This document shows positions 41,603 through 56,575 of a DNA stretch of 64,000 bases, piece by piece. Source of the DNA: Macrocystis pyrifera (lineage: Eukaryota; Sar; Phaeophyceae; Laminariales; Laminariaceae). The stretch covers positions 25,364,539 to 25,428,538 of the forward strand of contig JASSKH010000001.1 in the NCBI GenBank assembly GCA_031763025.1. The letters are read 5' to 3'. Each line of letters starts with the position of its first letter. Positions within the stretch are counted from its first letter, which is position 1. Both the position numbers and the translations under genes were made by a program. Below the pieces are notes generated by a model. That model saw nothing but the letters and a program-made list of their open reading frames with translations, was not told where the DNA came from and made no database searches.

Positions 41603-44600
41603 ATGTCGGGCGACCTCGTGGGAAGCCGGATCAGTCTCATCTCCAGGAAAGACATCCGATGGGAGGGCATCCTGGTCCAGGTCGATAGGGAGAATGCATC
41701 CGTCACGCTCCAGCACGGTGAGTCGTCCGTCGGGGAAAGGTCGCGCTGTGCGGCGCAAGCGATCTTGGAGACAGCTGTGCTATCTTGGTTGCCTCAGAGA
41801 GCAGAGTTTGGTAGGAGGCAAGGTTACAGGTTATTACTTGATTATTGTGAGCGGCATTGATGCGGCCTGTCCCGTCTCCCCACCTAGAGCCGGCGACATT
41901 GACCACGCGATCGAAAGGCGCTGGCTGCTCGCAAGCTCATGACCAGCCGCGACGGCACACCGAGGAGAAGAGGCTAACGGGGCGGGCCTGGTTAATTATA
42001 ATTTTCCGCCCGTCTGCAACGCTGCCACAACAGCAGCAGCAGTAGCAACAGTAGCAGCTGCAGCAGTAACAAAACGTGAGAAACATTTATCATAGATTTT
42101 ACGGGAAGACTGGACTGGGGAAGATGTTGCACATAAAAGACCAGTGTACTGGAATTCCTGTATTGTTTGTCGTTCTTTCGCCGTTGATGGAAAAGAGCGT
42201 CTCCATTTAGGGTTACATTTGCCACCCCCGCCCCCCCCCCCGCCGCCCCCCCGCCTGCCGCATCTCACCAACGTGTGTTGGCCCACGTTCATGGGAGAGG
42301 AAGAGAGCAGGGGGGTCACCTGTGCGTTCACACGAGGGGCTTGCGGTGGCCGCCAATGTTTGGGTCCCCTAGCGGCAGTGTTAGGTTATTTTATGTTATT
42401 TTTTCTACAGAAAAATCTGCCGCTGCTGCTGTTCCTTCCTGTTGATGTTGCTGTCTGCTACGTTGTTGTCTGGTTGCTGTTGTTGCTGCTACTATAATAT
42501 TAATACGTACTCGTCGAGCTGCTGCTCCATGTACCTGGTATATACCACTCTGTTCCGAAATATAGGGACTGGTTTCGTATTAAAATCAAATGAAAACGGC
42601 CCTTCTATTTCGGAACAGATTGGTATATGTATGCGAGTACGAGTGCCCTTCAGATCTACAGCCAGGCACAGACAGAAGTGCGCCTGCCTGTAGACGTGTA
42701 AGGACAGCTTTTAGGACTGCAGTCTCGTTCAGGGGACAAACCCACACACACGCAGCAACGATAATTCCTGAAGGCGGGCCGGGGAGAAGGGGGAGCGGGG
42801 GGGCTCCCTCACTGGTACGTTTGTCGCCGTGTTTACTGGTGAGATTCTATGCGAGAACAACGACAACTTGTATACCGGTACACTTAACACAGAAAAAGAG
42901 CACACTGCTGGGGATCTGGACTTTGGGCGTGTGTTTCTTACTTGGTTTCAGTTTGTACCACAGGTTTCGCTACCAGAGAAAAACCTTCACTCTTGACTTG
43001 ACTGACGTTGGTACTATAAATACAGCCATTATGTAGGCAGACTACTGCTGCTGTACGTTCGTACTTGCAAGTGTAAGTGTTGTCTTTCTCGTGGAGTGTA
43101 CGGACTGTATTTCCTGCATATAAAAACCCGTAGTACGGGCGATCGAAGGATCACACACAGCTTGCATAGATGAGTTTCGGCTATAATCCTCGATCTCAGG
43201 CCAGTTCTTATGCGTTCGGAAGGTCGGATTGAACAAACCGGTTTCCGATCGGAGACAATACTTGGCTTTCTTATGCTGTTGAAAGGCGCTTTTTCAATCC
43301 ATATTATAACACTTGTAAAATTCAGTAAAAATGGGATATGTATAGACGAGACGTATTACGCAGGCTGCAGAGTTGAGTATCAACTACTTAGTCAGTCGAA
43401 CTCACACCTGACGTATTTCATAGTTTTATAATCCAAGGTTTTTCGAATTTTTTTTCTACTGGACCAGAGAGTCGAAAAATCTGAGATTTTCGATCCACTG
43501 TCCGGCACGCCAGTCGGATTCATGCATCGGAAAAGTTAGAAAGTCCCGGCGCATACTGTACGAGTGTCACACCCACACACCCACGCCACAACAACACGAC
43601 ATACGACACGAAGTTAAGTCACACCACAACATCGGCGACGCTGGCTTGACTGCTGTCACGTCTGCTGCTGCTCGCCGCGAGTCAGCGTGATACATCCTTA
43701 TCTGCGCCCGTCAGCAGCACGTGTCAGCACCCGATGGCCGCCGTGCGTGGTATCGATGACCTTTTCTCAATTGCTGCGTTGGCTGTAGCTTTGGCGGCTC
43801 TCGAAGAAATCCAGCGCTGCGATGACCTCGAGGACGAGATGGAGGAGAACGCCACGTGTGAAGCTCGCACGCTGTTCGAGGAAGAAGCTCGACATCAGCA
43901 TGTATGTGTGGTTGGGCGCAGCTGCTGGAAGATGAAGACCTCTCTGACCCCAGGAGCAGTACTGCGAAGCAGTCTCGAACCGACTTCCGCCTAACCTACC
44001 CTTTCTTGGAGCTGCTGCTGTACTCAAGCTATTATTAATACGAGTAGTAGTCATTTTCTTATATCGCATCCAGAAAAAAAAACAAACACTGCTGTATATC
44101 GTATTCGATCCGACCGACGATAAGAAGGGTAGCGATTCACACTCCTGTCGGAAAAATAACCGATCGGAAACCGGCTTTTTCAATCCACGTTTCCGACTGC
44201 GTATGAATTGGCCTCTCACAACCGCTGCTGTTTTTTTATTTTTGAAAGTAAAACCAACACTGCTCGTATGAATATTAATATTAATACTACTCACTGCTGT
44301 GCAGTACATGGCATTGATTGTCCGGGAATGTAAGGATATTTCAAATGCTTGTATGAACCAGAAACGATGTTTACATTCCCGCACAGAGTGGTCAGCTTCC
44401 CACGCGCTATATTTATTAATAGCAGGAGCTCCTTCTATTATTGCCTGGTGCAGAGTACTGGTGCGCTGTTGCTGTCCCGCTGCGTCCCCGGTGGCTTGGT
44501 AGGTGGTCCGCGTGGCTATCAAAATCAATTTCGTGGGTTCAAGTCTCACCGAGTGCATGCTCGTAGGGACTTTTTCTCGCACAAAAAAATTGATTAGCGG

Positions 44601-47600
44601 AAAACGCGAGAGCGTGAGTTAGCTACACTCGATGAAAATCGACGAGCGGTGGGAATGCTGAACCCTATGCGCGACAAAAAATAAAGGCACGTACCGGGGG
44701 GGGAGAAGGGACGACACCTGTGACCACGGCTTGTCCAGAAGATCGCTGAGGGTAAAACCCTCCTACGAGTTAGGCTGGAAAGTAAAAGTGATGATTAAAA
44801 AAAAATAAGAAATAAATAGATAGGATATCCTGCTATCCTGCTACTATACGTGCTCTCGTCGTCGTATTATTTTCATACCTGATACAAAGGTATCATACGA
44901 GGTATTGTACGAGTATACCTGGTATGATACGCACAACCCCCTCTCAGGTACGTATCCCCCACGGGAGCATATGCCAGGCGAGGTTGATTATACGTGACGT
45001 TGGTTGTTGTGACCGCGCGACGACTACGACGCACCAGGTATTTCCTATTTCCCTTTTTTCCGACAGCGCACGTTTGAGATTTTGGCAACAGCTTGTACTA
45101 TTAATTCTGTATCGTCGTATATAGCCCACTTTGGAGAGAGGGAAGACGCCCTACATAGTTGCGACACCACCTTGCACTTAGACTCGTGCAATGCCACACT
45201 ACTGTCTGATTGGTGGAGGCTTTCCTTTCGGAAGGGCGTGTTTGTTTTTGTAAGCGCCACCGAAACACGCGGCGGATCCGCGCGACCGCACCTGCCGAGC
45301 CCCCCAAGGGTTGGAGTTGGGGTGGGGTCGGGTCTGGTCTTTGGTCTAGGCCGACGTTCAAGATAAGAAATGACCACAACGTGTTGCACAAGTTTTATCG
45401 GAAGTTCAATATTTCGGTATATCTAGGGTTGGGTTGGTGGAATGGCTCGAGCTAACACCGGTGTTTCTTTCTAGGAGACGAGGCCATGGCCCGTGGTTTT
45501 GGGTAAGGCGGGCATGTCATACGTATGCCAATCCTACCCCGTTGTTTGGGTATCGCGGGCATTCATATTTCCTGGTACAGCAGTAGTTGCAAGGTGGTTT
45601 TGCAATTGGGGTACGTTGGGGCTGACGTGATCTGCCCATGTGTACGATTGTCGGTCGCGCATGCATGCGTCTGCCCTCGGGGTTTGCATGGGAGCACCTG
45701 ACAACATCCTAGATATTGGTGCTCTTGCTTGTCTTGTACCGTGCGCCAGCTGCGAGTTGTGCCATGTTGCCCGATTTGCGTACCTGTACATGTTTTTATA
45801 TTTTTTCAAGCAGGTTTTATACCTGGTATAAAATGCTACCTTACGTACCAATGTAGGAGGCGTTCTCCCCTCGCCAGGCACTACTGTAGCGCCCCCCCAC
45901 TCCGTCTCGAAAGGGATGCGTGGTCAATGGTCAGAGGACGAAGGCAAGCAACGAATGAGTACGCCCCCCTACTCCCGTCGCCAGGCACAGCTCGTACGTG
46001 GTTTATTTAGCCTTACACGAAGTATGTTTACAGAGGCGTTCCCCCTCACAAGGCACTGAACAATTACCTGCAAGCCTAACCTACGCATTATCTGGGATAT
46101 TCCGTGCAGGAGGCATTGCGCCCTCACCAAGCAATACTGTTAGCACTTGAGTCGTCTACGTCGGGTTCTCCATTCAAGAGGCATCACTACTATGTCCCCT
46201 CGCCAGACACTGAACGTATCAGTCTATCACCTCGGGTACTTGATGTGAAATAGGCTTGGTGTGAAATAGGCATTGCCCCCAATCCAGCAACTACAACATT
46301 TTTCCACCTCGGTTACTGTATGCTTACGGAGGCATTTCTTGCTCACCAGGCACTAGCCACTTCGGACTAGCCTACTACCTCGGATTATCGGTGTAGGAGG
46401 CAATGTCCCCTCACCAAGGACTACGGTAAAATCGCCTAAGTGTACTTCGTATGATACATCGGGTTCTCCTCTATAACCCTTTTAAGACCCCCGACATAGC
46501 CACCGAAACGATGGTTGGTAATTTTGGTGTTTTATCAACCATCTAGGAACAGCGTGAGCCGCCCAGCTATACCGGTAGGATGATCAACTTGCGGCCGTGC
46601 CGTACGACTCCTTGCTTTTTCAACCATTGTAAACTCGGACACCGAATTTGTATCGGCCCCCAATCACGCAGTAGCCGCAGTTGCTGCAGTCGTCAGATTG
46701 ATTGTCGTCAGTTTTCTCCTGCGATAGTTCCGAGATGGGTTGAAAAAGCGTTGTCCCCTCACCAGACGCTGCACACGTTTGATTAGACTGTCACTTCGGG
46801 TGCTCTATGCCGTACCAGGCGCTACTCATATTGTGGTGTTCCAACATGGTAGCTCGGGTACTGTATGCTCAGTCTAGGCAGGCATTTCCCCCCTTTACCC
46901 TTACTATTATGGTGGTCTATAGTTAATAGGACCTACGGTACACACAAAACCCTACCAGGGTATATATTTACCTATTTTTACTAACAATATTTGGTCCTGT
47001 TAACTATGGTCCCCCGTAATATGCTCTGAATATTTATTTTACAGTGCAGCACGTCGGGCACTGTTGGGTAAGAAATATCTATCCCTCACCAAGGTCTAAA
47101 GCTCTCTATTACGGGGGTCCATAGTTAATAGGACCTATGATATACATAAAAACCTATATATTTGCCTATTTTTACTGACAATATTTGGTTCTATTTACTA
47201 TGGACCCCCCCGTAGTAGTATGTTACCTGGGATACTCTTGTCGTCGGAAGCATTTACCTTTTTGACACAGTGGCTGGGTTAGTCTATTGTCGCCTGGTAC
47301 TTCGGGTATTCTGTGTGTACGAGGGATTATCCCAGCACCAGACACCACACATTTTTGTCTTATTTTTCTCTCGGCGTGCGCAATGTGCAGCAGCAGCAGC
47401 TGCATCCTGCACAAACAAAACGGTGTGCAGGACGTGTGTCGTCAATTTCAACCTTGCACGTGGACCCAGACCAACCCAACCCCAGGCCTGACCTCAACCC
47501 TAACCCGAACCCGAACCCTTTCGGGGGCTCCAAGTCGGCAGGGGCAGTCACGCGGCTCCGCCGCGTGGCGTTTTTGCAAAAAAAAATGCCGGGCGGCGTA

Positions 47601-50600
47601 TAGACCCGCCTTGACCAATAAGACCCGCATCCTGCTCAGTGTTATGTGCGGGATGCAGCTGCACGTGGGTTGAGTCAATCTCTCGGGTATTGTATGCGTA
47701 CGGAGGCATTTTCCGTTCATCAGGCACTAAACGCTTTATTTATTAGGACTGTACCTACCGGTATCTATTACCTCGGGCGCAGTTGTTGTTGGTGGGAGGT
47801 ATTTCTCCCTCGCGAATGGCCGGGCTCTTGTAGTATCACTTGAGGCTACTATTAATAGCAGCAGGTACTCCGGAAGTTCCGCGAAACGGCATCGGTATGG
47901 GTGTACCGAATCCTGCAGACAAAATGGAGACGATATCGGTATTTTACCGATAACGGAAATACGGTATGACGGTATTCCGTTATTCATACACCCCCTTTTC
48001 GAAAGCTTATGCATCAAAACTCAGTACGGACGCGATTGTCCGGAAAGACGGTAAAAATACTGAGACAACGACCAAATAACGGTACAAAGTACCGGTATTC
48101 GATTTGGGAAATACCGTATACCAGTAAATACTGAGACAACAAAGTGTTCGTGATTTTGTTTTAAATAGAAATTTGCTTTCCTTCCGCTCAAAAGAGGTGG
48201 GTTCCCTTCCTCCTATAATTTTGTTTGTGTTTTCGGAGAAGATTCTCGAAGGTCGACTTTTACAAACCCTTTGCGCCGCGTGAGACAGGGGAGCGGGGGG
48301 GAACGGCAATCCTTTTCTTATTTTAACGAACAGCATGCAAGAGCCGGCAACGTCGGCGGCGGTAGAGTTCGTCGCAGTAGGGCCGTCGCTGTTATCCCAA
48401 GACAACGAAAAAATTGTAGCGGCACAGTTCGCGGCAGCTAGCGGCAGCTGGCGGCAGCAGCAGCAGCAACTACAAACTACAAACAACAAACAGCAGCAGC
48501 AGCTGAGCAGCAAGCTGCGGAGCTTTTTTTTTGCAATTATTTTTTGGACAGGCTGTTGTTATCGCCGTGTGCTGCTGCTGCTGCTCACTATAGACTGCGC
48601 GGGCCACCGCGCCGGCGCGCTCCGGTCCGCCCGGGTTGGGAGATCCGACGTACAGACCGCGGCGACCTCACACGGCGTCACCGCCGCTACTGCTGCTGCT
48701 GCTGCTGCTGCTACCGCAGTGTTGTGGGAGTTGAAATGATGCACGGGCTGTCATCATGCTGTCGCGCTCGACAAGCAAGGCGGTACAAGCACGAAGATAC
48801 GCGTATATAGTAGTTTCGGAACGACGCAGCCTCCACGACACCAGGTGGCCAGCGGCGGCCCGTTGAAGCAATCCAACGCCGCTCGTCTGCGTCGTACTTC
48901 ACCTGCACCTCTCGAAGCTCTTGTACTTCCAGGGATGTCGGGTTGTGTCGATGTGATACAGCAACAGGTGGCGTGTCACGCAATTCCAGGCGTGGAAGAT
49001 TCTCGGTGATGATAAGCCAATAGCATAGAGATGGAAAAAAAAATGTGCGGTACATTTCGTCAGTTTCCTACCTTCGCTGAAGTGCTTTTTGGCCCCCCTT
49101 TTTTAATAGAGTATACCGCAATTTATCGCCTTTCGGTGTTTATTTTGCAAGAATTGATTCCCCTACACACTTTCCCGCGAACGTTCTGAATACATACCGG
49201 CAAAATGCCGGTATTCGATGCGGAAAATATGGAATAAAATGCCGGTCTCGATGTCGAACGACGGCTTTTTTTTTTAGTGCCGACCGTGCTGTGTTCGACG
49301 ACAGTATCCATCACTGACTCTCGAGGCAGTAAGCACGTTAAACTTGTCAACTATCTCAGGTACTCTCATGTAAGAGGTATTCTCTCATCACTAGTTCTAG
49401 TCTAGTAACTACCAGGTAGGGGGTTTTCTGTCGAGGGGGCATTATTCCCTCGCCAGGGACGCCAGGGATTTCCGTAAAGAGCGTTGAAATCGCACAGGGA
49501 TACGATCATTTTTCAACTCTCTTTGTCTATATACAACGGCAAGGTTTGCCAAAACCGAAACAAGGTGTTTTCGGAGATATCGGGTGAAGAAGAGCCTTCC
49601 GAAAATGTGTTGTTCAACTTTTAGCACCCTTAGTACCGTTGTTGAGAGGAAACGACCGCTGAAGAACGATCGCACCGCCTCTGTGCAAAATCAACGGCTT
49701 TTTTACGGTAGCCGCTTTAGTCCCAGCGCACGTCGTGGTGGGGCCCGATCTTCGAAGCGGACCCGACCGAACCAGGGCAAGACAAGCCAAGGCATACATC
49801 GGTATTTAGGTCGTAAGATGATAAGTCGCCGCGGACAAGCAGACGTGAATACGGTTCACAGGATAACTCACCAGATAGGTCACAGAGCTTGAAGCATACA
49901 GACAGGTGGCAAAGGTAATTCACAAGGCAGGTCACAAGACGAGTCACATAACTTTGGGCATACAGGTCGCGAGGTAAGCCGCAAGGCAAGTCACAGGACA
50001 AGTCACAAGACAAGCCGCAAGATAAGACACGGAGCTTGAGGCGTGGGTCAAGACACAGACAAGCCGTGATGCCACCGATAGCCACCTTGATCACGTTTAG
50101 GCGTTAGAAGGCGTATCAGGGGACGCGTCAAGTGGGCTGTCGTTTTCTACCAGTAGTATTCATACATTCATACATAAAAGACGAATCGAAGGACGTGTCA
50201 CCTGACCCGTCTTTTCCTATTACGGGGGTCCATAGTTAATAGGACCTGTGGTATACATAAAAACCTATATATTTACCTATTTTTACGAACAATGTTTGGT
50301 CCCATTATCTATGGACCCCCGTAATAGTATTCGTGCGACAGATCTCGCCAAGGGGACACGACGGCGGCTTGTTGTGTCGACTGGACTGTCGTTTTCTACT
50401 ATTACGGGGGACCATAGTAAACGGGACCAAATATTGTTGGTATTAATAGGGAAATATATAGGTTTTGGCGTGTACCGTAGGTGCTATTTACTATGGCCCC
50501 CCGTAATATTGATGCGACAGATCACAAGCAGGCACGACGGCTTGTGAATGAGATTTTGTTTTTGGCCTCCCGTCAAAAGCGTGAGCTACGTCATGTGCCG

Positions 50601-53600
50601 TAAATCAACCAGATAGACCCAAGTCACATACCGTCCGGTCTTTTTCGATGCGGTACGTACTGGTAGTGATTTCTACTACTGGTGAAGTGGAAATACAGTA
50701 TTTGGGATACGGTGTAGATATATATATACCGCTTGTTATTTTGCTTTAGGAGCGTGATTGTAGTCGGCGTAGATAACCTTTTTACCACAAGATATTCGAC
50801 ACATATTTCTGAGTAGTTCCCTCCCGAAATGCAGCGGGGGTGTGGGCGTATAACACCCAAGAGTATCACGCCCCCTGTGGGATGCAAGAAATGTGTGCCT
50901 GGTCGGTGGAAACCCGACGTGCTCCGTCCCGGCATTGTAGGGATGCGAGGGTCTATGGTCATACGACTACGGCAATGCATGCTATCGAGTACACCCCCCC
51001 CCCCCCTGTGGGATGATTTTCTGAACCGGTTTCATCGATAACAGGGGGGGGGGGGGGGGCAACACGATGAGCGGTGAAATCTCTTCCTGGACGCATTGCT
51101 CGACGTTTGCACTCTCTTCGTTGGAAAGTTGTCGGCGCGGGGGGGCTGTGTTGGCGTGTTTACCTCGCGTGTTATACTATATACGGCGGTCTTCAACTTG
51201 GTAACTTACTTATGTTGCGACGTTCATGCTATGATACTATTTATTAATGTACCTGATGCGCTGTACCAGGTAGATAATTCACCATTTTCCTTCCGCGAGA
51301 AGTGTTTCGTTGTGATTCGCCGAAGCAACAGCGGAACCCGAACAATTTGCGGTAAGCTGCTGTACGCTGCTGTAAAAGTGCAGCAACAACGCTCGTAGTA
51401 ATGCGGCACGGCATAACTACGATTTGTTCGCCTCCGCGGTCGTTCGAGCCTACCAGGTATCTTGTAACCGCGGACTATCACGGGGGACCATAGTAAATAG
51501 GACCTACGGTACACACAAAAACCTACTAGGTATATATTTACCTATTTTTTACCAGCAATATTTGATCCTATTAACTGTGGTCCCCCGTAATAGATTTTTT
51601 TGGCGAGGAGGTGGTACGATGACAAACAACCTGAGCACAAGACCACCAACAGCAAGAGCGAACAACAAGGAAGAGATACGTACTTGGATTTAATGGAATG
51701 TGTATCCCTTCGCACATAGTTGTTGCTGCTGCTGCTGCTGCTGCTGCATGAAGCCGCAAGCTAACGCCCCCCACCCCCCATAGGGATGCGAGGGTCTGTG
51801 GTCATACATACGACTACGGCCATGCATGATATCGAGTACCCCCCCCCCCCCCCCGCCTCTCCCATGGGGTTTCCTGGTCATGGAGGCCCTCCCACGCTCT
51901 ACCCCAGCCCTCCCAAGCCACTCGCGGGACCGCATTTTTTGTCTTATTTTTTCTTCGATACGTGCGAGTAGTGTATGCGACTTGGTCCCGTTTCAACAAA
52001 ATGGTTGGTGCAAGTGGGAGTGCTGAATGAACCCTATGCGCGATGAAAATGAAGGCACGTACCGGGGGGGAGAGGGACGACACCTGTGACCACGGCTTGT
52101 CCAGAAGAAGACCGCTGAGGGTAAAACCTCCTACGTGTTAAGATGGAAGGTGAAAGTGATATTAAAAAAGTAAAAATAAAGCAAATAAATAAATACCTGG
52201 TAATACAAAAATTGCGAACACAAAACTCGAAAATTTAGCTTCGTTCCGAGATTCGACCCCCGCGCGCACGCACGCACACACGATCACGTCTCTTACTATT
52301 AATAGACGAGCCCTTTAATACACACGTAAATAATTGTACGTACAGTATTATACACCGCTCTCACATGATTCGCCGCGAGCATTTCCTTCTGTGAACACAC
52401 ACACCACGTACAGCAGGCAGTTGTGGTCCGTCTGATGCAAGTCCCGGTATGATATGCGGCGGCCAACAATACCGGCACTATTATAGCGGCAACCAACCGG
52501 CACTAATTACTCCGCGCACTGCCACAATGGTCGATCCCATCCGTGCCAAGCGAATCCACAGGCGTCATATAGCGGACAACCGGCACTACAGAAGGATCGC
52601 TACTACTGTACCTCTATATATGTACGACCTCTTGTAAAATACGTCGCCAGTTACCGCGTCTCTTGGTTATAGAAAAAGTACCTGGTACGTACCTGGTATT
52701 TAGGATTTAGGGGTGCGGGGGATGGGGGATGGGTGCTGTGCTCGCTGACATGACTTTCCACCCGTTTTTCTCCGTTTTTTTTTCCCCCCTTTTCCCTGCC
52801 CTCGAAATTCAACAGAACATTGTTTTTGGTCCCATGTGATTGACTGCTGGTCTGTCCTGTTTTTTTCTGCCATGGCTCAGACATTGAGCACCCACTGGTC
52901 ATACTTGTTGTTTATCCTTTCCCCCTTCCCTCGAAAACCAACCGATTTTTGTTCTGTTCCCTTGTGATTGGCTGCTGCTGGTCTGTTCTGTGTTCTGTTC
53001 CCTGTTCCTCCCGCGGCGGTGGAACTTTCTGTCGGCCAATCAGTGAAGAGCTGGGGCACCGAGGGACGCCAGGAGGGTGACCAGCAGATTCCCCCCTTGG
53101 ATCACCTGCATGACCGCGTAAACTTCCGCGGGGAGGACATTAAAGACCTGCACGTTCACGAGGTGGTGTGGGGGCGCATGTTTACGTGTTACGGCCAAAA
53201 GTATAAATGCGAGAATAAGCCGTTCGCCTTCTTATTTTTTCCCCCCCATTTTATAAATTTTGAAATACGTCCCCCCCATTTGTACCACTGCAAAAAAAAA
53301 TACGTTTTCACTTTAATATCCAATCAGTAGGCGGCCTTTTTATCGAGGCAACGAGACGGACAGACAGTGCTGGTTTCGTACGTACGGAAGAAGCCCACCA
53401 ACCAGAATCAACGCAGGGCGTATATGCATGTACCGGTATAGCCTTGACCACCTTGGGGTCGGTTTGTTGCACGAGTGGCTAGCTGCCCCGTGGGCGTAGC
53501 ACGCAGCGGGGCAGACCCAGCGCTGCAGGTCAATGGCGTGATACCACACTGGGCGGAAATATTCGGAAAGTTTACACACTGATATTCACACCAAGCGTTT

Positions 53601-56536
53601 CTTGTATTTCCGGTCGGGTTTATTACTACTACCGGTGGGCATAGTATTACACGCCACCCTGTCCGTAAATACAGGGACGGTTCGAGTATAAATATTCAAA
53701 TAAACGGTTCCTTACATTTTCCGGACAGAGCCGTTCTGGGCAGAACCCACGACGGAGTCACGAGCCATGTGCACCTCCCTACGTTACTAACACACCATAT
53801 AGTCATACACTCGGTCCTGATTACTCTGTTGCCCTGGAATATTGATCGATGCCTGGTAATATATTAATAGTTCGAACTTGAAAAAAAAAAGGTGCACTCT
53901 AATTCCGAGCCGTTTCGTGCCCGGAAGGGGGCTCTGCTTGTTTTCGTGACGTGATACATGGTCGAAGAAATGTACCCACGCTGTAGGGGGATGGACCCCC
54001 AAAAGGGTTTCCATTTGACTATTACGGGGGGACCATAGTTAATAGGACCTATGATATTACATAAAAAAACCTACCAGGTATGTATTTACCTACTTTTACT
54101 AACAATATTTGGTCCTATTTATTATGTTCCTTCCGTAATAGTAGGCGTTAGTGTAGGTTTTGCTTTTTTTGCAGTCAGAAACGGGGAAAAAAAAAAACCC
54201 GGCAAAAAAACGTGCGAATGGCACTCAAAACTCGCGAGCGGCAATCGAAACTTTCGAGTGAAGCGCGTTATGAGAGTGGGGAATGACGATTAGGGGGGTT
54301 TCTGGTTCACAGGAGGCGCTTCCCACCAGGGGGCTCGTTACGATTCCTCGAACTGCACCCGTATACGACTTGGTACGTTTTTTTTTTTTTTCGCGAACGA
54401 AAACATTTAACGCGCGACAGGCGTCCTTGCTGTTTCCTCAAAAGGGCGAAAAAAATGAATTCCACTGTAAAAACACTGCCCTCGCTCTTGCCCCCGACTC
54501 CGCCCCGGTGGGCCGAGCAGGTCCATGGAACCCCCGAAATGTTTTTCGCTCAGTTGCTGTTTCCGTCGTACCACAGCGGCTCTCAGAGGGTGTTGATAGG
54601 CAGCCGCGGTGCAAATATTTACCCTTTTTTTGTGGCGGCCACGCCCCTCTTGCTCTTCCTCTTCCTCTTCCTCTTCCTCTTGCTCTTCTTCGCCCTTGGC
54701 CTTCTTCGCCCTTGCCCTCGGCCTCGCCCTTTGCTCACCTGGTATATATACTCTTTGCCCTTACGCTTACGCTTTCTTTTTGTTGTTGCCCATTTCTGCA
54801 GACCGCGGAGCCCGCTACGCCCCCGCCACCCCCCCCCGCCGCAGCCGCAGCCGCAGCCGCAGCCGCAGCCGCAGCAGCAACAGCAGCAGCGGCAGCCGGA
54901 ATTGGCGCCGCAGGCGAAGCCTCAGCAGCAGCAGCAGCAGCAGCAGCCGCAACATCCTGCAGGGGAGACTTACGATACCCCTTCCCGGGGGTCGACGATA
55001 TCGCCCTCTGCACGCGTGGCCCCTGATACGGCGGCGGGAGCGCGCGGGGGGGGTGATGGTGATGATGAGGCGGGCGAGGGGGGGGGAGGGGGCGCGCCTG
55101 GCATGATGAGGGACCAGGTGGGTGGGTGGATGGATTGCGGGGGGGGGTGCGGGAGGGGGCGACGGTGTTGGTGTTGTTGTTGTTGTTGTTGCTGTTGTTG
55201 TTGTTTTGCTTTTCGCTGTTTTGCTGTTTCCTGTTGTGGTTGCTGTTGGTTTTTTGTTGTTGTTGTTTCTGCTGCTGCTGCTGCTAGCTGTTGATGTTGC
55301 CGTCGCTTGTGTTTTTTTTTTCCCACCACAAAGGGCGCTCTATCCTTTCAGGGCTGCCTTCAGTCCCATTTGGGGGACCAGCTACCTATAATCTGGGTGG
55401 TTTGTTCCCGGAACGAGACTTCAGTTCCGAAGGGTCTAATTATCAACCCTCTCTCCCCTACGAAAAGGACTTGACAGTAGTCCCCCCCCCCCCCCCAACA
55501 ACATGCGTGCGGTAGTAGAATGCTTCGTTGAAGCGCGGGGGTACGTTCCCGAATGCCGGTCGGTGAGGTGTGCCTTCGCCCTCTCCGACGTACGTCTCTT
55601 GTTGACTCCGACCCGACCAACAATATGTCGCCGCCGCAGAGAGTTTTTCACCACTGCCGAGGCGTTTCCGTTGCCTCTTGCGTGGAAAGTATTGTGCAAG
55701 CGTCGAGTGCCCCTCCATTATGGTGGTATATCAACGCGAATACCCTCCGAATGGTGAACGCCATGTTGGAAGCCGAAGGCTTGTTTTTGTTTCCGTTCAT
55801 GACGCTTTTTTTTGGTGCCGCGCCCGGTTTGAATCCCCCCTCACCCCTCGTTTTTTTTTTTTAATCTCTTGTCTTTTGGCGCAGGGCCGCAAGCCGGGGA
55901 GGTACCAGCCGCCGCACAAGAATCCCAACTGGAAACCCCCAACGACGGTGCAAAGGTACGTTTTCACTCCCCGTTTACTTTTTTTTGCGCTAGTTTCTAA
56001 AAAGCCCCCCCCTCCCGTACAAAGCTCAGATCCGGGGGGGGGGTAAACTAATCCCGGTATCTGATGATGCGTGTGCGCTCACGGTTATGACAAGTTATAT
56101 CGAGTTCGGGACTCGAAGACGACGAAGACGACGGCCGACAAACGGTGGTCTTTTTCTGGGCCGTCTACGAGTGTTGGTGCGGGCGCGCAACGGCATGAGT
56201 GGGATTGTGCTGTCCTGGCCGTGTCATGCTAATGAACAAAAGTCCTTGCATTGTAGGGTCGTACGCCAATTTTTCACCCGCCCGCCAAGCAAGCGCCAGA
56301 AAATCAATCAGTCAAGTCGGCGCTTGTCATCCCATGTGCAAGAGAGTCCGCCTCACAAGCGGCTCTTGGGTGGTGCAGCTCACCCTTCGTGCGACTCGCC
56401 ACAACACGTCATGGCGCTTCGTGCTTGGTGCAAGCAATGTCTGCCTGGTCGGTGAAAACCGGACGTGCTCCGCCCGGGCGTTGTAGGGATGCGAGGGTAT
56501 ATGGTCATACGACTACGGCCTTGCATGATAATGAGT

Positions 56537-56575
<39 letters not shown>

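Larger units (their letters stand above)
45840..49450 (+). repeat. Degenerate array of GGAGGCATT...CCTCACCAGGCACT units
   Basis: At least 15 units, e.g. 45857, 46031, 46108, 46175, 46328, 46402, 46735, 47330, 47700, 49435. Spacing is about 75-110 bp in the denser left part. Interrupted by two MITE-1 copies and other sequence; LSM14 intron 1. Confidence 0.65.

Noticed and set aside
54455-54760. Long LSM14 exon reading MNSTVKTLPSLLPP...
   Set aside because: It runs into a CTT-repeat poly-Leu/Phe stretch and does not agree in phase; only the short piece 54521-54567 is kept as tentative.
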